From positions 93,078 to 157,077 of the forward strand of contig JAYESD010000111.1 in the NCBI GenBank assembly GCA_036927565.1: DNA of 64,000 bases. The letters are read 5' to 3'. The notes under the pieces were generated by a model that made no database searches, had not been told where the DNA came from, and was given only the letters and a program-made list of their open reading frames with translations. This stretch comes from Tuctoria greenei. Taxonomy: Eukaryota; Streptophyta; Magnoliopsida; Poales; Poaceae. Made by a program: the position numbers and the translations under genes. Numbering within the stretch: the stretch's first letter is position 1; every line of letters starts with the position of its first letter. Shown in pieces: positions 30,912 through 41,749 of the stretch.

Positions 30912-32699
30912 ATGTCAGACATCAAGGGTGAACACAAGGGCTTCAACAACAAAAAGGGTGATGATGAAAAGAACCAAAAACTAGAGAAACTCCTCGATGC
31001 CATTCAAGATTGCGAGGATGATGATGAGGAGATGCTTGAACTCAAGGCTCTTTTGCGGAAGAAGGCACTCTCTCCAAAACGGAAGAAGAAGATTGAAGAT
31101 GAGAACAAAAATGGGAGTAGTCACACAAAGTACTCTTGATATCCTTTAACTATAAGCGTTTAAATTCTAATAATGGTTATTACTTGTCAATTCCTTTATG
31201 CAAAGAACCTTACTTTGATGGAAATGACTATTCAATGTGGAGACAAAACATGAAAATGCACCTTATGTCTCTTAATCCAAGTCTTTGGCATATAGTATGT
31301 ACAGGTATAGATGTTCCAGATGATGATGAAGAGCTAACTCCAAGTCAAGAGCAAGCTATTCATTGAATTGCTCAAGCCGCAGCTGTAATTACATCATCAT
31401 TGAGCCGAGACGAGTTCACCAAGGTGGATGGACTCGTGATTGCCAACGAAATCTGGGATACTCTCAAAACCCCATATGAAGGTGATCGTCATGTATGCGA
31501 AGCTAAAATTGAGATGATTGAAGGTCAATTGGGAAGATTTTCTATAGAATAAGGTGAATCACCCCAAGATATGTACAATCGACTGAAGTCGATCAACAAA
31601 GTCCAAGCTTACGGTAGCAAGAAGTGGACAGATCATGAAGAGGTGAAACTGATTCTTAGGCATTCATGACTCGGAACTTGATGCTCTGCTCTATGATTAG
31701 AGAAAGTCCAGGGTATCGAAAAATGACCACGAACGAAATTCTTGGCAAGATCATCAACTTCGAAATGATGGAGAAGGAAGCCAATCATGTCAAGGAACTT
31801 GCCGACCTTACCTCGGCAAAGAAGAAAGGAGTTGCTCTAAAGACAACCTGCAAGCTCGCATCAAAAGAAGCTTGAGAAGCTCCAGAGGAAGATGATGGTG
31901 ATGATGAAAGCAGTGATGTTGATGAATAAGACATGATCTTGTTCATGAAAAATTTCAAGGAAATGATGAGAAGAAGAAATGGTGGTAGCTCAAATGAAGG
32001 AAGACATAGGGACAAAGAAAGACCCAAGATGAGACGTGCATGCTATAATTGTGGAGAGTATGATCATTTCATAGTAAATTGTCCACATGAAGATAATAAG
32101 AGGAAGAGTAAAGACAACAAGCCTCAACAAAAGAAAGTATTCAAGAAAAAGAAGGAATATGATGAAGCACATCTAGGGAAGGAGTGGGACTCCAATGATG
32201 AGTCCTCATCTGAAGAAGAAGAGGAGATGGCCACTATAGCCATCAAGAAGCCTACTAAGAAGTCCACCCTTTTCCTAACCATGGGCGCATGGAAGGACAC
32301 CGACCACACATTTCTAATGGCCAAGGAAGGAAAAAGAAAGGTTATAACTAAATCTTCCTCCTCGGTTTCTTTTACTAGCGATATTGATAATTCTAGTGAT
32401 GATGAAGACATGCTTAGTGGTTTAGATAGAAAGACTGCTGCTAAAATAAAATTTTTAATGGATAAGATTGTTGATAAGGAGGAGCTAGTCAATCGCCAAG
32501 AAGATATGATCATTCTCTAAAAGGAGGAATATCTTGAGATTGAAAAGCTCCTTAAGCTTGAAAAGGAGCGAAGTAAATCACTAGAACTTGAGTTAGCTTC
32601 AAGCAAGGAAGCTTGTTTGAAGTTAAAAGACTCAAACGTGACTATCAAGGATGAACTTGCTAACTTAACCAAAGTTAACAAGATCCTTGAAATATAAAT
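30912..32699 (+). pseudogene. Sirevirus 1 gag, multiply interrupted
   Basis: It starts MSDIKGEHKGFNNKKGDD. Stops or shifts occur near 31138, 31364, 31550, 31660, 31873, 31928 and 32518. The capsid part reads EPYFDGNDYSMWRQNMKMHL and later EIWDTLKTPYEGDR. The CCHC knuckle is C-YN-C-GEYD-H-FIVN-C (about 32041-32082). A long acidic, then Leu/Lys/Glu-rich tail follows (32160-32699), predicted coiled coil, typical of Sirevirus gag. The RNA-packaging function is lost in this copy. Confidence 0.85.
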
Positions 32700-33199
32700 T
32701 GAGTCACTCAAGCAAAGTGGTTCTTCATCCTCTTCAAGCTCACCTTCTCAACATATCAAATCTGAAACTGTCATTAATTGTACATGTGCTAAAAATAACA
32801 CCAACTTGAAAGAAAAAGTCCAACTTGACAAAAGACAAGCATCCCTCCCAAAGTGGCATATTTGACAAGGAGAAGGTCAAGTATGCACGCAGTGCATACT
32901 CGATCACAAGACCTCCTAATGTTAAATATGGCATTGGCTATTCTTATGGTGAAAGGAAAAACGCTAGAAGCCACAAGAATGACATGGATTGCATTGCTTT
33001 TGTCAAGGGAAACTCTTCACAAGTTGGAAAACATGATAACATTGATAATTTGAACATTGTGAACTCATATGGACAACAAATCTTGTTTAGAACATTTCAT
33101 GCTTCATATGTGCTTATGAAAAATGGTTATGGAAAAGCTTATCTAAATATGTTGGGCCACACCATGAGAACACCAAGTCTCGTGTGTGGGTGCCCAAAT

Positions 33200-34300
33200 C
33201 ACTTGTGACTATCCTCAAAGGACCCAAGCAAGCTTGGGTACCTAAAACCAAAGCATAATTTCTTTTTACAGGCTTATTCATCTGGTGGAGCAAAATGGGT
33301 GCTAGATAGTGGATTCACAAATCACATGATTGGAAAAAAATGTTTGTAGAGTACAAACAAAATGAAGACTCAAGCGAAGGAATTTATTTTTGGTGATAAT
33401 AGTCAAGGAAGGGTGCTAGGTACTGGTAAAATTGCAATTTCATCAGAGCTACACTTTCTCATGTTTTACATGTTGATTCCTTAGATTATAACCTCTTGTC
33501 CATATCTCAACTATGTGACAAAGATTATAATTGTTTATTCACTAATGAGGGTGTGACCGTCTCTAGAGGGAGTGATAACTCTTTGCATTCAAGGGTGTGT
33601 TAAAGGGAAAACTTTATCTATTGACTTCAACAAAGATAAAGCCAAACTTGACACATGCTTGATTGCAAAAACTAACATGGGTTGGTTGTGGCATAGACAG
33701 CTAGAACATGTTGGTATGAGGAATCTACAAAAAATTCTAAAAGGCAATCACATCTGAGGTTTTAAGGATGTTGTTTTTGAGAAAGACGGGCCTTGTAGAG
33801 CGTGCCAAGCCAGGAAGCAAGTAGGAGCACCCCATCCCGCGAAGAATGTCATGACTACATCAAGACCGCTTGAACTCCTCCACATGGACCTATTCGGTCC
33901 AATTGCTTACATAACCATCCACGGTAATAAATATGATTTAGTCAATATTGATGATTTTTCACGCTTCATGTGGGTTTTCTTTTTCCATGATAAGACAAAA
34001 ACTCATTGAACACTCAAGAAGTTTCTCAGGAGAGCTCAAAATGAATTCTCTTTGATGATCAAAAACATACGAACTGACAATGGAATAGAATTCGAGAATA
34101 CTCAAGTTGAGGAGTATCTAGATGAAGAAGGAATACATCACGAATTTTTAGCACCCTACTCTCCTCAACAAAATGGGATAGCCGAAAGGAAGAACCGAAC
34201 ACTCATTGAGATAACGAGGACAATGCTCGATGAATACAAGACTTCGGACCGGTTTTGGGCTGAAGCGGTTAACACCGCGTGTCACGCCATAAACTGACTA
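33200..34300 (+). pseudogene. Sirevirus 1 protease and integrase, broken
   Basis: The protease site GAKWVLDSGFTNHMIG is at about 33285-33335. The usual Cys after DSG is Phe. The integrase finger is WLWHRQLEHVGMRNLQK (33680-33735) with CRACQARKQVG (about 33798). The core has LLHMDLFGPI (about 33880), NIRTDNGIEFEN (34060-34098) and PQQNGIAERKNRT (34165-34200), so D, D and E are visible. Stops and frame changes occur between the segments. Confidence 0.85.
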
Positions 34301-36431
34301 TACCTTCATCGTTTACTCAAGAAAACCTCATATGAACTACTCACCGGTAACAAACCAAATATTTCACACTTTCAGGTTTTTGGTTCAAAATGTTATATTC
34401 TAAACAAGAAACCTAGGGCTTCGAAGTTTGCTTCGAAGTCTGATGAAGGTTCCTTGCTTGGCTATGATTCGAACTCCTACGCTTTTCATGTCTTCAACAA
34501 AGCCTCTGGACTTGTTGAAGTAGCACGTGACGTAGTGTTCGATGAAACTAACGGCTCTCAAGTAGAGCAAGTTAACCAGTGTGTGCTAGATCAAGAAGAA
34601 GCTCTGTGTCAAGCATTGAGAAGAATGGCACTGGGCGATATTCGACCACAAGCATCACCTCAAAATCCGAATGAAGAAGATGAACCACGAACGGAGGAAA
34701 ATGATCAAGGGGGAGTTTCAACACAAGATCAACCTCAAGGAGATCAAGATAATCAAAACATTAATGAGGGCAACTATCCAGACGGAGACAAAGAAGATGA
34801 TGATCATGAGGATTGAAGACCACAAGTGCCACATCCAAGAGTACACCAAAGCATACAAAGAGATCACTCTATCGACTGCATAATTGGTGACATCCAAAAG
34901 GGAGTGACAACTCGATCTTGAATAGCTAATTTCTGTGAATACTATTCTTTTGTATCCTCTTTGGAACCATACAGGGTTGAAGATGCATTAAGAGATCCTG
35001 ACTGGGTGATGGCGATGCAATAAGAATTGGACAACTTCAAGAGGAATGAAGTATGGGAACTTGTTGAAAGACCCAAGTCCAACGTCGTCAGCACTAAATG
35101 GGTCTTCTACAACAAGCAAGACGAACACGGAGTGGTGACAAGGAACAATGCATGACTTGTGGCCAAAGGTTACTCACAAGTCGAAGGTTTGTATTTCGAC
35201 GAGACTTTTGCTCCCGTAGCTAGGCTTGGATCAATTCGTATATTACTTGCATATGCTTCTCACCATGATTTCAAGCTATATCAAATGGACGTCAAAAGTG
35301 CCTTCTCAATGGACCGAGCAAGGAGGAGATGTACGTAGAGCAACCCCCTGGGTTTGAAGATCAAGAGTACCCCGACCATGTATTCAAACTGCGTAGGCTC
35401 TCTATGGCCTCAAACAAACCACTAGAACTTGGTATGAGTGCCTTAGAGATTTTCTAATTGAAAATGGCTTCAAAATTGGTAAAGATGATTACACCTTGTT
35501 TACCAAGCACTTTGATGATGATCTATTCATTTGTCAAGTTTATGTTCATGATATCATATATGGTTCAACTAACAAATCCTTTTGTCAAGAATTTTGTAAA
35601 ATCATGATGGGAGAGCTGACATACTTTTTGGGATTCCAAGTGAAACAACTAAAGGAAGGAACATTCATAAGCCAAACAAAGTACACCCAGGACATTCTCA
35701 AGAAATTTGTCATGGACAAAGCGAAACCCATAAAGACTCCCATGGTGACAAATGGACACTTAGACCTCAATGAAGATGGACCTAACGTGGATCAAAAGGT
35801 ATACCATTCCATGATTGGCTCTCTAGTTTATTTATGTGCATCTAGACCAGATATCATGTTGAGTGTATGTTTGTGTGCAAGGTTTCAAGCCAATCATAAG
35901 GAATGTCTTTTGACAGCCGTAAAAAGGATCTTGAGATATTTAGTTCATACACCCGACGTAGGCCTTTGGTATCCTAAAGGTTCAAAGTTCAATCTCATTG
36001 TATACTCCGATGCAGATTATGCCGAATGCTAGGTAAATAGAAAAAGCACCTCCGGTACTTGCCAATTTCTGGGTAGGTCCCTAGTTTCTTGGTCCTCCAA
36101 GAAACAAAACTCCATTGACTTGTCCACAGCCGAAGCGCAGTACGTTGCAGCCGGGAGTTGTTGTGCACAACTCGTTTGGCTGCGACAAACTCTAAGGGAC
36201 TACGGTTACAATATGAACTGTATTCCATTCCTTTGTGATAATGAGAGTGCCATTAAAATTGCACACAATCCTGTTGAGCACTCTAGAACCAAACACATTG
36301 ATATTCGGCATCACTTTTTGAGAGACCATTCAATGAAAGGAGACATAGCCATTTCTCATGTCAAAACTGAGAAACAACTAGCCAATATCTTTACCAAGCC
36401 ACTTGATGAAAAACACTTTTGTGAGCTTTGA
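34301..36431 (+). pseudogene. Sirevirus 1 reverse transcriptase and RNase H, broken
   Basis: RT starts near WVMAMQ (35005) with in-frame stops at 35021 and 35154 and a frameshift near 35305 (DVKSAF). The active box reads QVYVHDIIYGST at about 35530-35570, so the second residue of the usual YVDD is His. RNase H closes with STAEAQYVAAGSCCAQLVWL (36124-36183), CDNESAIKIAHNP and HVKTEKQLANIFTKPLDEKHF, ending at TGA 36429-36431. Not functional. Confidence 0.87.
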
Positions 36432-37381
36432 AATGAACTAAATATACTTGATGCTCGGAACGGGGCTTGAAATCTTGCATATCTATATGCCATCTTCAAA
36501 ATCAAGATCTTTTTGTTGAAAACTCATCTTTATCAGTTTTCTCCTAAAAACTATGTTAATTATTAGATCTTGATGAATTATGGTCATAGCTTGATTGTTG
36601 TGTGTCTACTGATCATATTCATCAAGAATATTTGTGTGTCTTTGTCCCCTATTTCTTTATTGGGCACCTTCGGATATATACGAAAGGTTTTATATTTTCC
36701 TGTCCAGGTGACCACAGACTAGTCTGTGGTTACCCTGGACCAGTCCGCACACTGCAGACTAGTTTGCGATGTGTTCTCTTGTTCGTACTAGTCCGATATG
36801 ACCACGGACTAGTTTAGTGTAATAACGTCTTAACCCCTTAGGCTGGTGCAGACCCTTCTTCTTCCTCCTCACAACTTCCCTCAAGTTCTCTCTCCTCACT
36901 CAAGTGCTCCCAAAGCGATTTTGCAAGTTCTCCCTCAAATCCGTTCAAATCTCCGTGGGAATCGATCTACATTGCAAGGAGATCGAAGACCCTAGACTAA
37001 TCCACACCAACAACTCTTCAAACTTCTCGAATCGAAGTATTTGATAATTTTTCTCAACAAACCCTAACTCTTCAATTTTCTTTGGTATTGCTCAAATAGA
37101 TTGATTCCTCTTTCCAATACATGTTTCCTTGATGTATTCCATCTACTCTATTTCACTTTTGCATTGAGAAACTCCAAAACTTCATTAATCTAGGGTTTGA
37201 ACAGCCGCATACCAGAATAGTCCGTTATCTGTGCGGACAGGTTCCGTGCTCCGGACTAGTCCGCACATGAGATATGGACAAGTCCGGTGTGTACTGATCA
37301 AAACTCTAGCCTATCTCAACTCAATGCAATCCCTTATGACCAATTCTTATCTATGTCCTGTATCTCCACTTTGTCAGGATA
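36432..37381 (+). other. Sirevirus 1 spacer between pol and the post-pol ORF
   Basis: About 950 bp of non-coding sequence. Palindromes occur at 36711-36732 (CCACAGACTAGTCTGTGG), 36740-36822 and 37207-37285. A pyrimidine-rich stretch follows near 36855-36905. Just before the next ATG is CTCCACTTTGTCAG|GATA, a good splice-acceptor shape. The minus-strand Sirevirus 2 keeps the same layout (55102-56050). Confidence 0.6.
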
Positions 37382-38956
37382 ATGTCGAGCTCAAACGAGA
37401 ATCTCTCTGATTTTGACGCCGAAATGGATCAAGAGGCATTGCTTCATGCTTCAGAGACTCATTCCAACAAAAGGAAAGAGCGTGCTGCTGAGCCTTCTCC
37501 TGCTCCACCTTGGGTGCAGCAAAAAGTCCCAGCTAAGAAACCACCTTCCAAGGGCAAATATGTAGTTGGGTCCAACTCGGCGACTCCTCGCCAAGCTAAG
37601 GGCAAAGGGAAAGGAATTGCCTCTGGCCCAATTGGGCCCCTGAAGATGGCTCCTCCAGGACAGAGAAACATAAGTTGTTAAGAAGAGAGATTCAATGGAA
37701 AGGGCAGCGATGTCGCTTGGAAGCTCAGGAAGGTTGATGCTTACAATAGTGGGAAGTTAGCTGCTAATCCGATGTTTTGGAGTGATTTCCACTCGGACTA
37801 CTAAAGCAGCGTTTACCTCAGCATGAAGACTTGAGTAGTTTGAAGTTAATGGATAGATTGGAACTACATTGAAAGGAAGAGTTGTGATGCTTTTGATGAG
37901 CTAGTGTCCGCAGCAGAGAGGCATGGTCTAAAGGATCTGTTATCCATTAGATACAACTGGAATGATGAAGTAATTGTTCAATTCTTTGGAACTTGCCACT
38001 TTGCCAATACGGGTGAAGAAAGAGTAACTTGGATGACTCATGGATCAATCTATTCCATCACTTATGTTAACTTTGCCAAGCTGCTTCATCTTGAGGATAC
38101 CGAGAACCATGACATCATAATCCACAATGACAACCCTCTCGAGAAGGACAAGATGGAGTTCCTCAATGACACTTGTCTTCCTTACTATCCTCCATCAACA
38201 AAGAACATGAAGCCGTTCTTTGTTGTCCTGAATTGAGTGTTTCAGAAGATGATTACTACTAAGGATGGAGATGTAGGCAGCGTCCAAGGTTACTTGAGAA
38301 CACTGATGAAGGTGATAAGCAAGAGAAGATTTGATGTGTTCGACTACATTTCGAATGATACGGTGAACATCTCTTGCACTCCGAACCGTTGCTGTGGCTA
38401 TGCGCCATACATTATGTTCATGATTGAGAAGGTCACAGGAATTGAGTTTGTGAAGGATGTGGAGCATACTGCTTTAAGGCCTCAGAAGCCGTCTCAAGCT
38501 GCTCTCCCAAAAGCTCACTCCCCTGCGTCAAGTGAAGAGCCCCCAAGGAGAGCCCAAGAAGAAGCAAGGGCCCCCTCTAGCTCTAGGGCCCCTCCATCTA
38601 ACAAGGGGTCCGCTAGTAGGATAATGAAGTATTTGGCTGCTATCTTTGGTTCTTGCCACAAATCAGAGGTGAAGATACACGAGATAAACAATGCGAGAAA
38701 GGAGCAAATGCGGTACAAAAAGGAAAATGTAAAAGCCATTTGCCAAAAACTGGAGATTGAGCATGTTGGGTCTCCTGTTATTTTAAAGGACTCTGGATCT
38801 GATTTCTCGGAGCTTCCATCTCTCACCAACTCCGAGCTTGCTTATTTTGGCGTTAGGGGCACGACAAGTGGTTCCTCTCACCCTCCTCATCAACCTAATG
38901 AAGAGGAAAGTGAAGAAAGGACCGAAAGCGAGGATGGAGCCAACAACAACAGGTAG
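37382..38956 (+). pseudogene. Sirevirus 1 post-pol ORF (env-like position), broken
   Basis: It starts MSSSNENLSDFDAEMDQEAL. A basic Pro/Lys-rich segment with RQAKGKGKGIAS follows, then a conserved globular region (RHGLKDLLSIRYNWNDEVIVQF, EERVTWMTHGSIYSITYVNFAKLLHLED, PSTKNMKPFFVVLN, CGYAPYIMFMIEKVTGIEFV). A Pro/Ser/Arg linker and a Lys/Glu-rich possible coiled coil (about 38670-38760) end it at TAG 38954-38956. Stops near 37679, 37801, 37831 and 38234 break it. Compared with Sirevirus 2 it has about 20 extra residues after FFVVLN. The location matches the env-like gene of sireviruses, but I see no signal peptide or membrane helix. Function unknown. Confidence 0.75.
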
Positions 38957-39310
38957 ATCCTTCTTTCTCTTCCTTTTTGTTGCAAAAAACAACAGGAGTA
39001 TGTAGCCAACAACAACAAGAAGTTATGATTGTGCTTTACTATGATCATTGTTTTATGCTTTAAAGTTTCTATGTGTACTTGATAATATTTATGATGTTAT
39101 GATTATGTTTTTTTACCTCATTCACATCAACATTATTGCTCACACACACATAGTTTTGCACCCCACCATAAAGAGTGCACATATGAGTATTACATCTACA
39201 TTTGCAATTTTTCTCAAAACTCATATGTGCACACATTATGAAAATATGAATTTATCATCACATTTGTGTAATCTCAATTGGTTGTCATCAATCACTAAAA
39301 AGGGGGAGAT
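38957..39310 (+). other. Sirevirus 1 3' untranslated part and polypurine tract
   Basis: A/T-rich non-coding DNA. The polypurine tract AAAAAGGGGGAGAT is at 39297-39310, next to the LTR. The cluster of several GGGGGAG boxes seen in the duplicated copy (47127-47155) is missing here; the sequence jumps from AACAACAGG to GAAGTTATGATT. Confidence 0.65.
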
Positions 39311-40515
39311 TGATAGTGCATCTAGGCATCCTTTGTGGGTTCTAGTTGATTAATGAGAAACAAATGAGATCCTAACAAAATTGTTTAGATGAGCGCAGGT
39401 TTTATTAGGATTAGAAGGAAATCAAAAAAAAAGAAAGGAGAATGAGGATCCAAAAGGAAAAGATCTCAAGACTTGAAAAGAATAGATTTATTTTGTAAGG
39501 AGTGTGTTGGAGAAACACACCCCAAGAGCTCAAGTGGAAAAGAATGCACTCACTGCACAAGTATCAGGAAGAGCTGACTAGTCCAATATCCACCGAACCA
39601 GTCTGAAAACTCTCTGACTAAAATCGGACAAGTCCTTCAAGTGTGGACTTGTCCTTAGTTCTACACTTTTTCACCACACCAGACAAGTCCGATATCCACT
39701 GGACTAGTCCGAAAACTTTCTGACTAAAATCGGAAAAGTCCTCCAAGTGCGGACTTGTCCTCAATTCTACACTTTTTTCATCACACCAGACAAGTCAGAT
39801 ATCCACCAGAATAGTCCGAAAAGTCTCTAAGTAAAATCAAAGTAGTCCACACCTTAACGGACTAGTCCAATATCCATCAACACTTAGGGTTTTTTCACAC
39901 AAGCACACCGGACTAGTCCGGTGTCGTCCACAAACTAGTCCGGACCTCGCAAACTCTAACGGTAACTTTTGAGTGTGTTTGGTGGTGTTCATTCGCTGTA
40001 ATCTTTGAGGAGCCCTCAACTTGTGAGAAGGCCCGTTGAACGAGTTATTTACCTCCTGCGTGATTAGTGATTGAGAACCGGCCTCCATAGCGATTCAACG
40101 AGGGAAGGGCTGGTGAAGACCAGGTCCTCCGTGGACTCCTCAACGGGGATGTAGGTTCCTCCGTGGAATCGAACCTCGAGATAAAAATCTTTTGTCACAT
40201 GTACTTGTTCTATTTTCATCATATTCTAGGGTTTGCACAGTCTTGTGTAATTCACATTGAAACATTGGATTAAACTTGATAATTGCAATATCTTATTTCA
40301 CTATGATAATACACTTAAGTTTTCAATTGCTTTCCACTGCATAGACTACTAGAAGTAAAATTAAAGATCTACTTTGATCTTCAAGTCCGCGTATACCGGA
40401 CTAGTCCGCACCATAACGGATTAGTCCGACCTTCCTGTATTTGATGTCATTGTTAAGTTTTTCAGGGATTGATAAAAGTTCAAAAATCCTATTCACCCCC
40501 TCTATGCTGCATTCA
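39311..40515 (+). repeat. 3' LTR of Sirevirus 1, with promoter deletion
   Basis: It begins TGATAGTGCATCTAGG and ends GCTGCATTCA, 1205 bp against 1407 for the 5' LTR. The missing roughly 200 bp lie between GGTAACTTTTG and AGTGTGTTTGG (about 39970) and include the TATA box. Palindromes are at 39573-39945 and 40396-40430. Confidence 0.9.
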
Positions 40516-40520
40516 ACAAG

Positions 40521-40990
40521 ACATTCCATTTCACCATCAACATCTATGCTAGGCCACTGACGACCAGCGCGGCAAGACAACGAGTATTCAAGCCACGGTC
40601 AGTAGCGGCAAGGAGCCATAATACCCTATATCTTGTACAAGGTTAGGATTGCTCCAGGGACACCTGTCGGTCCTCGGGCCCCACTTGTAAGACTGCTCGA
40701 CCTTGAAATATAAAAGGACTGGACAGCCATCGACTCCAGAGGGCTGACACACATCCTCTCTAAGATCTCCATGAATGCTCACAAGCTTCCTCAAGGTCAC
40801 GACACACTCAAGCAATACAACTTTCATCGTGGACGTAGGGTGTTACACTCCAGCAGCTCGAAACACGTAAAACCACCATGTTCACCATCTCCCATACGCG
40901 CAAGCTCCTTAGAGACTACCCCCTACTAAAAAAGAACCTCCGCGGGCTGGGACTAAGCAGGCTCAGGGGAAGTGTCGTTGCTACACTTCA
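40521..40990 (+). repeat. Tat-like solo LTR, right part
   Basis: It continues the LTR interrupted at 20766 and ends GCTACACTTCA, followed by ACAAC (40991-40995), which matches 20146-20150. TATAAAAG at 40709-40716 is its promoter. With the same duplication on both sides and no internal region, it is a solo LTR left by LTR-LTR recombination. Confidence 0.78.
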
Positions 40991-40995
40991 ACAAC

Positions 40996-41749
40996 AACCT
41001 ATCATTAATGTGTTTGGCAACACATTTAACTTGTTGTTTTATAAGTAAAACTGACAAGTGGTTTTAATGTCATTGATCACTCTTAAATCAAATATAATAA
41101 TTTTTGTGCCTGCTCCATGACCTCATACATAATGTAAATTCGGTATGCGTAGCTCATGATGCACTGATAGCATATTTGGAGCTTTTCCACATTAAAGCTC
41201 CCACTGTGAGTGTTAATTACTGATGTGGATTTTACTACAAATCTCACAAAAAATTGAGTATTAGTAGCCCACTATATCAATGGAAACTATTCTAACCCAA
41301 CTCATTATGAGGCCTTTGTAACTTGCAATACTGCAAGACATTCTTGCCTCCATTCCATTGATATTTATCTAGACTAGACTTACTCATGCCGAAAATATCT
41401 TGATTACTTAAATTGTGTTAAGGTGAGTTATTACTTCAACACACTTAAAGTTTCTGACAGCAGAAACATTTGAAATTGGTTTTGTGTTATGGATCTCTTA
41501 CTAGTTCCAAAACTTATCACTTTTGACTATTAGAGCCGGCAAGGTCTTACACATATCCATATTATACATCCTTACAATTTTTTTAGATACGTAATATATA
41601 TGGAGTTGTTCAAGGTCGTTAAATACCATTGTCAACCGTCAATCTAACTCAAATATGTGAAGGAGTATACATTTCTTACACACTTCACCTTTATTAATAA
41701 TATAGTTCTATTTGTCCCTGAAGAATTAGTGCATGTAGATACTTTTATG
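40996..41749. other. A/T-rich non-coding DNA flanking the solo LTR
   Basis: No ORF or recognised repeat apart from a paralogous copy at 49507-50260 (about 95 percent alike by eye). It is probably older transposon or intergenic DNA carried within the segmental duplication. Confidence 0.5.

Larger units (their letters stand above)
20767..40515 (+). mobile_element. Sirevirus-type Copia retrotransposon 1 (with nested Tekay element)
   Basis: It is bounded by TGAAAGTGCATCTAGGCA at 20767 and GCTGCATTCA at 40515, with target duplication ACAAG on both sides (20762-20766 and 40516-40520). Removing the Tekay insert (21672-30358) leaves about 11 kb: 5' LTR, Met-tRNA primer site, gag with coiled-coil tail and CCHC knuckle, protease, integrase, RT, RNase H, a post-pol ORF, polypurine tract and 3' LTR. 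The long LTR with repeated palindromes, the gag extension and the post-pol ORF place it in the Sirevirus (SIRE/Maximus) lineage. Many stops and frameshifts make it non-autonomous. Confidence 0.9.

Noticed and set aside
36432..36830. Possible small gene after Copia RNase H (71-codon ORF at 36602)
   Set aside because: Not shared with Sirevirus 2 and lies over the palindrome spacer.
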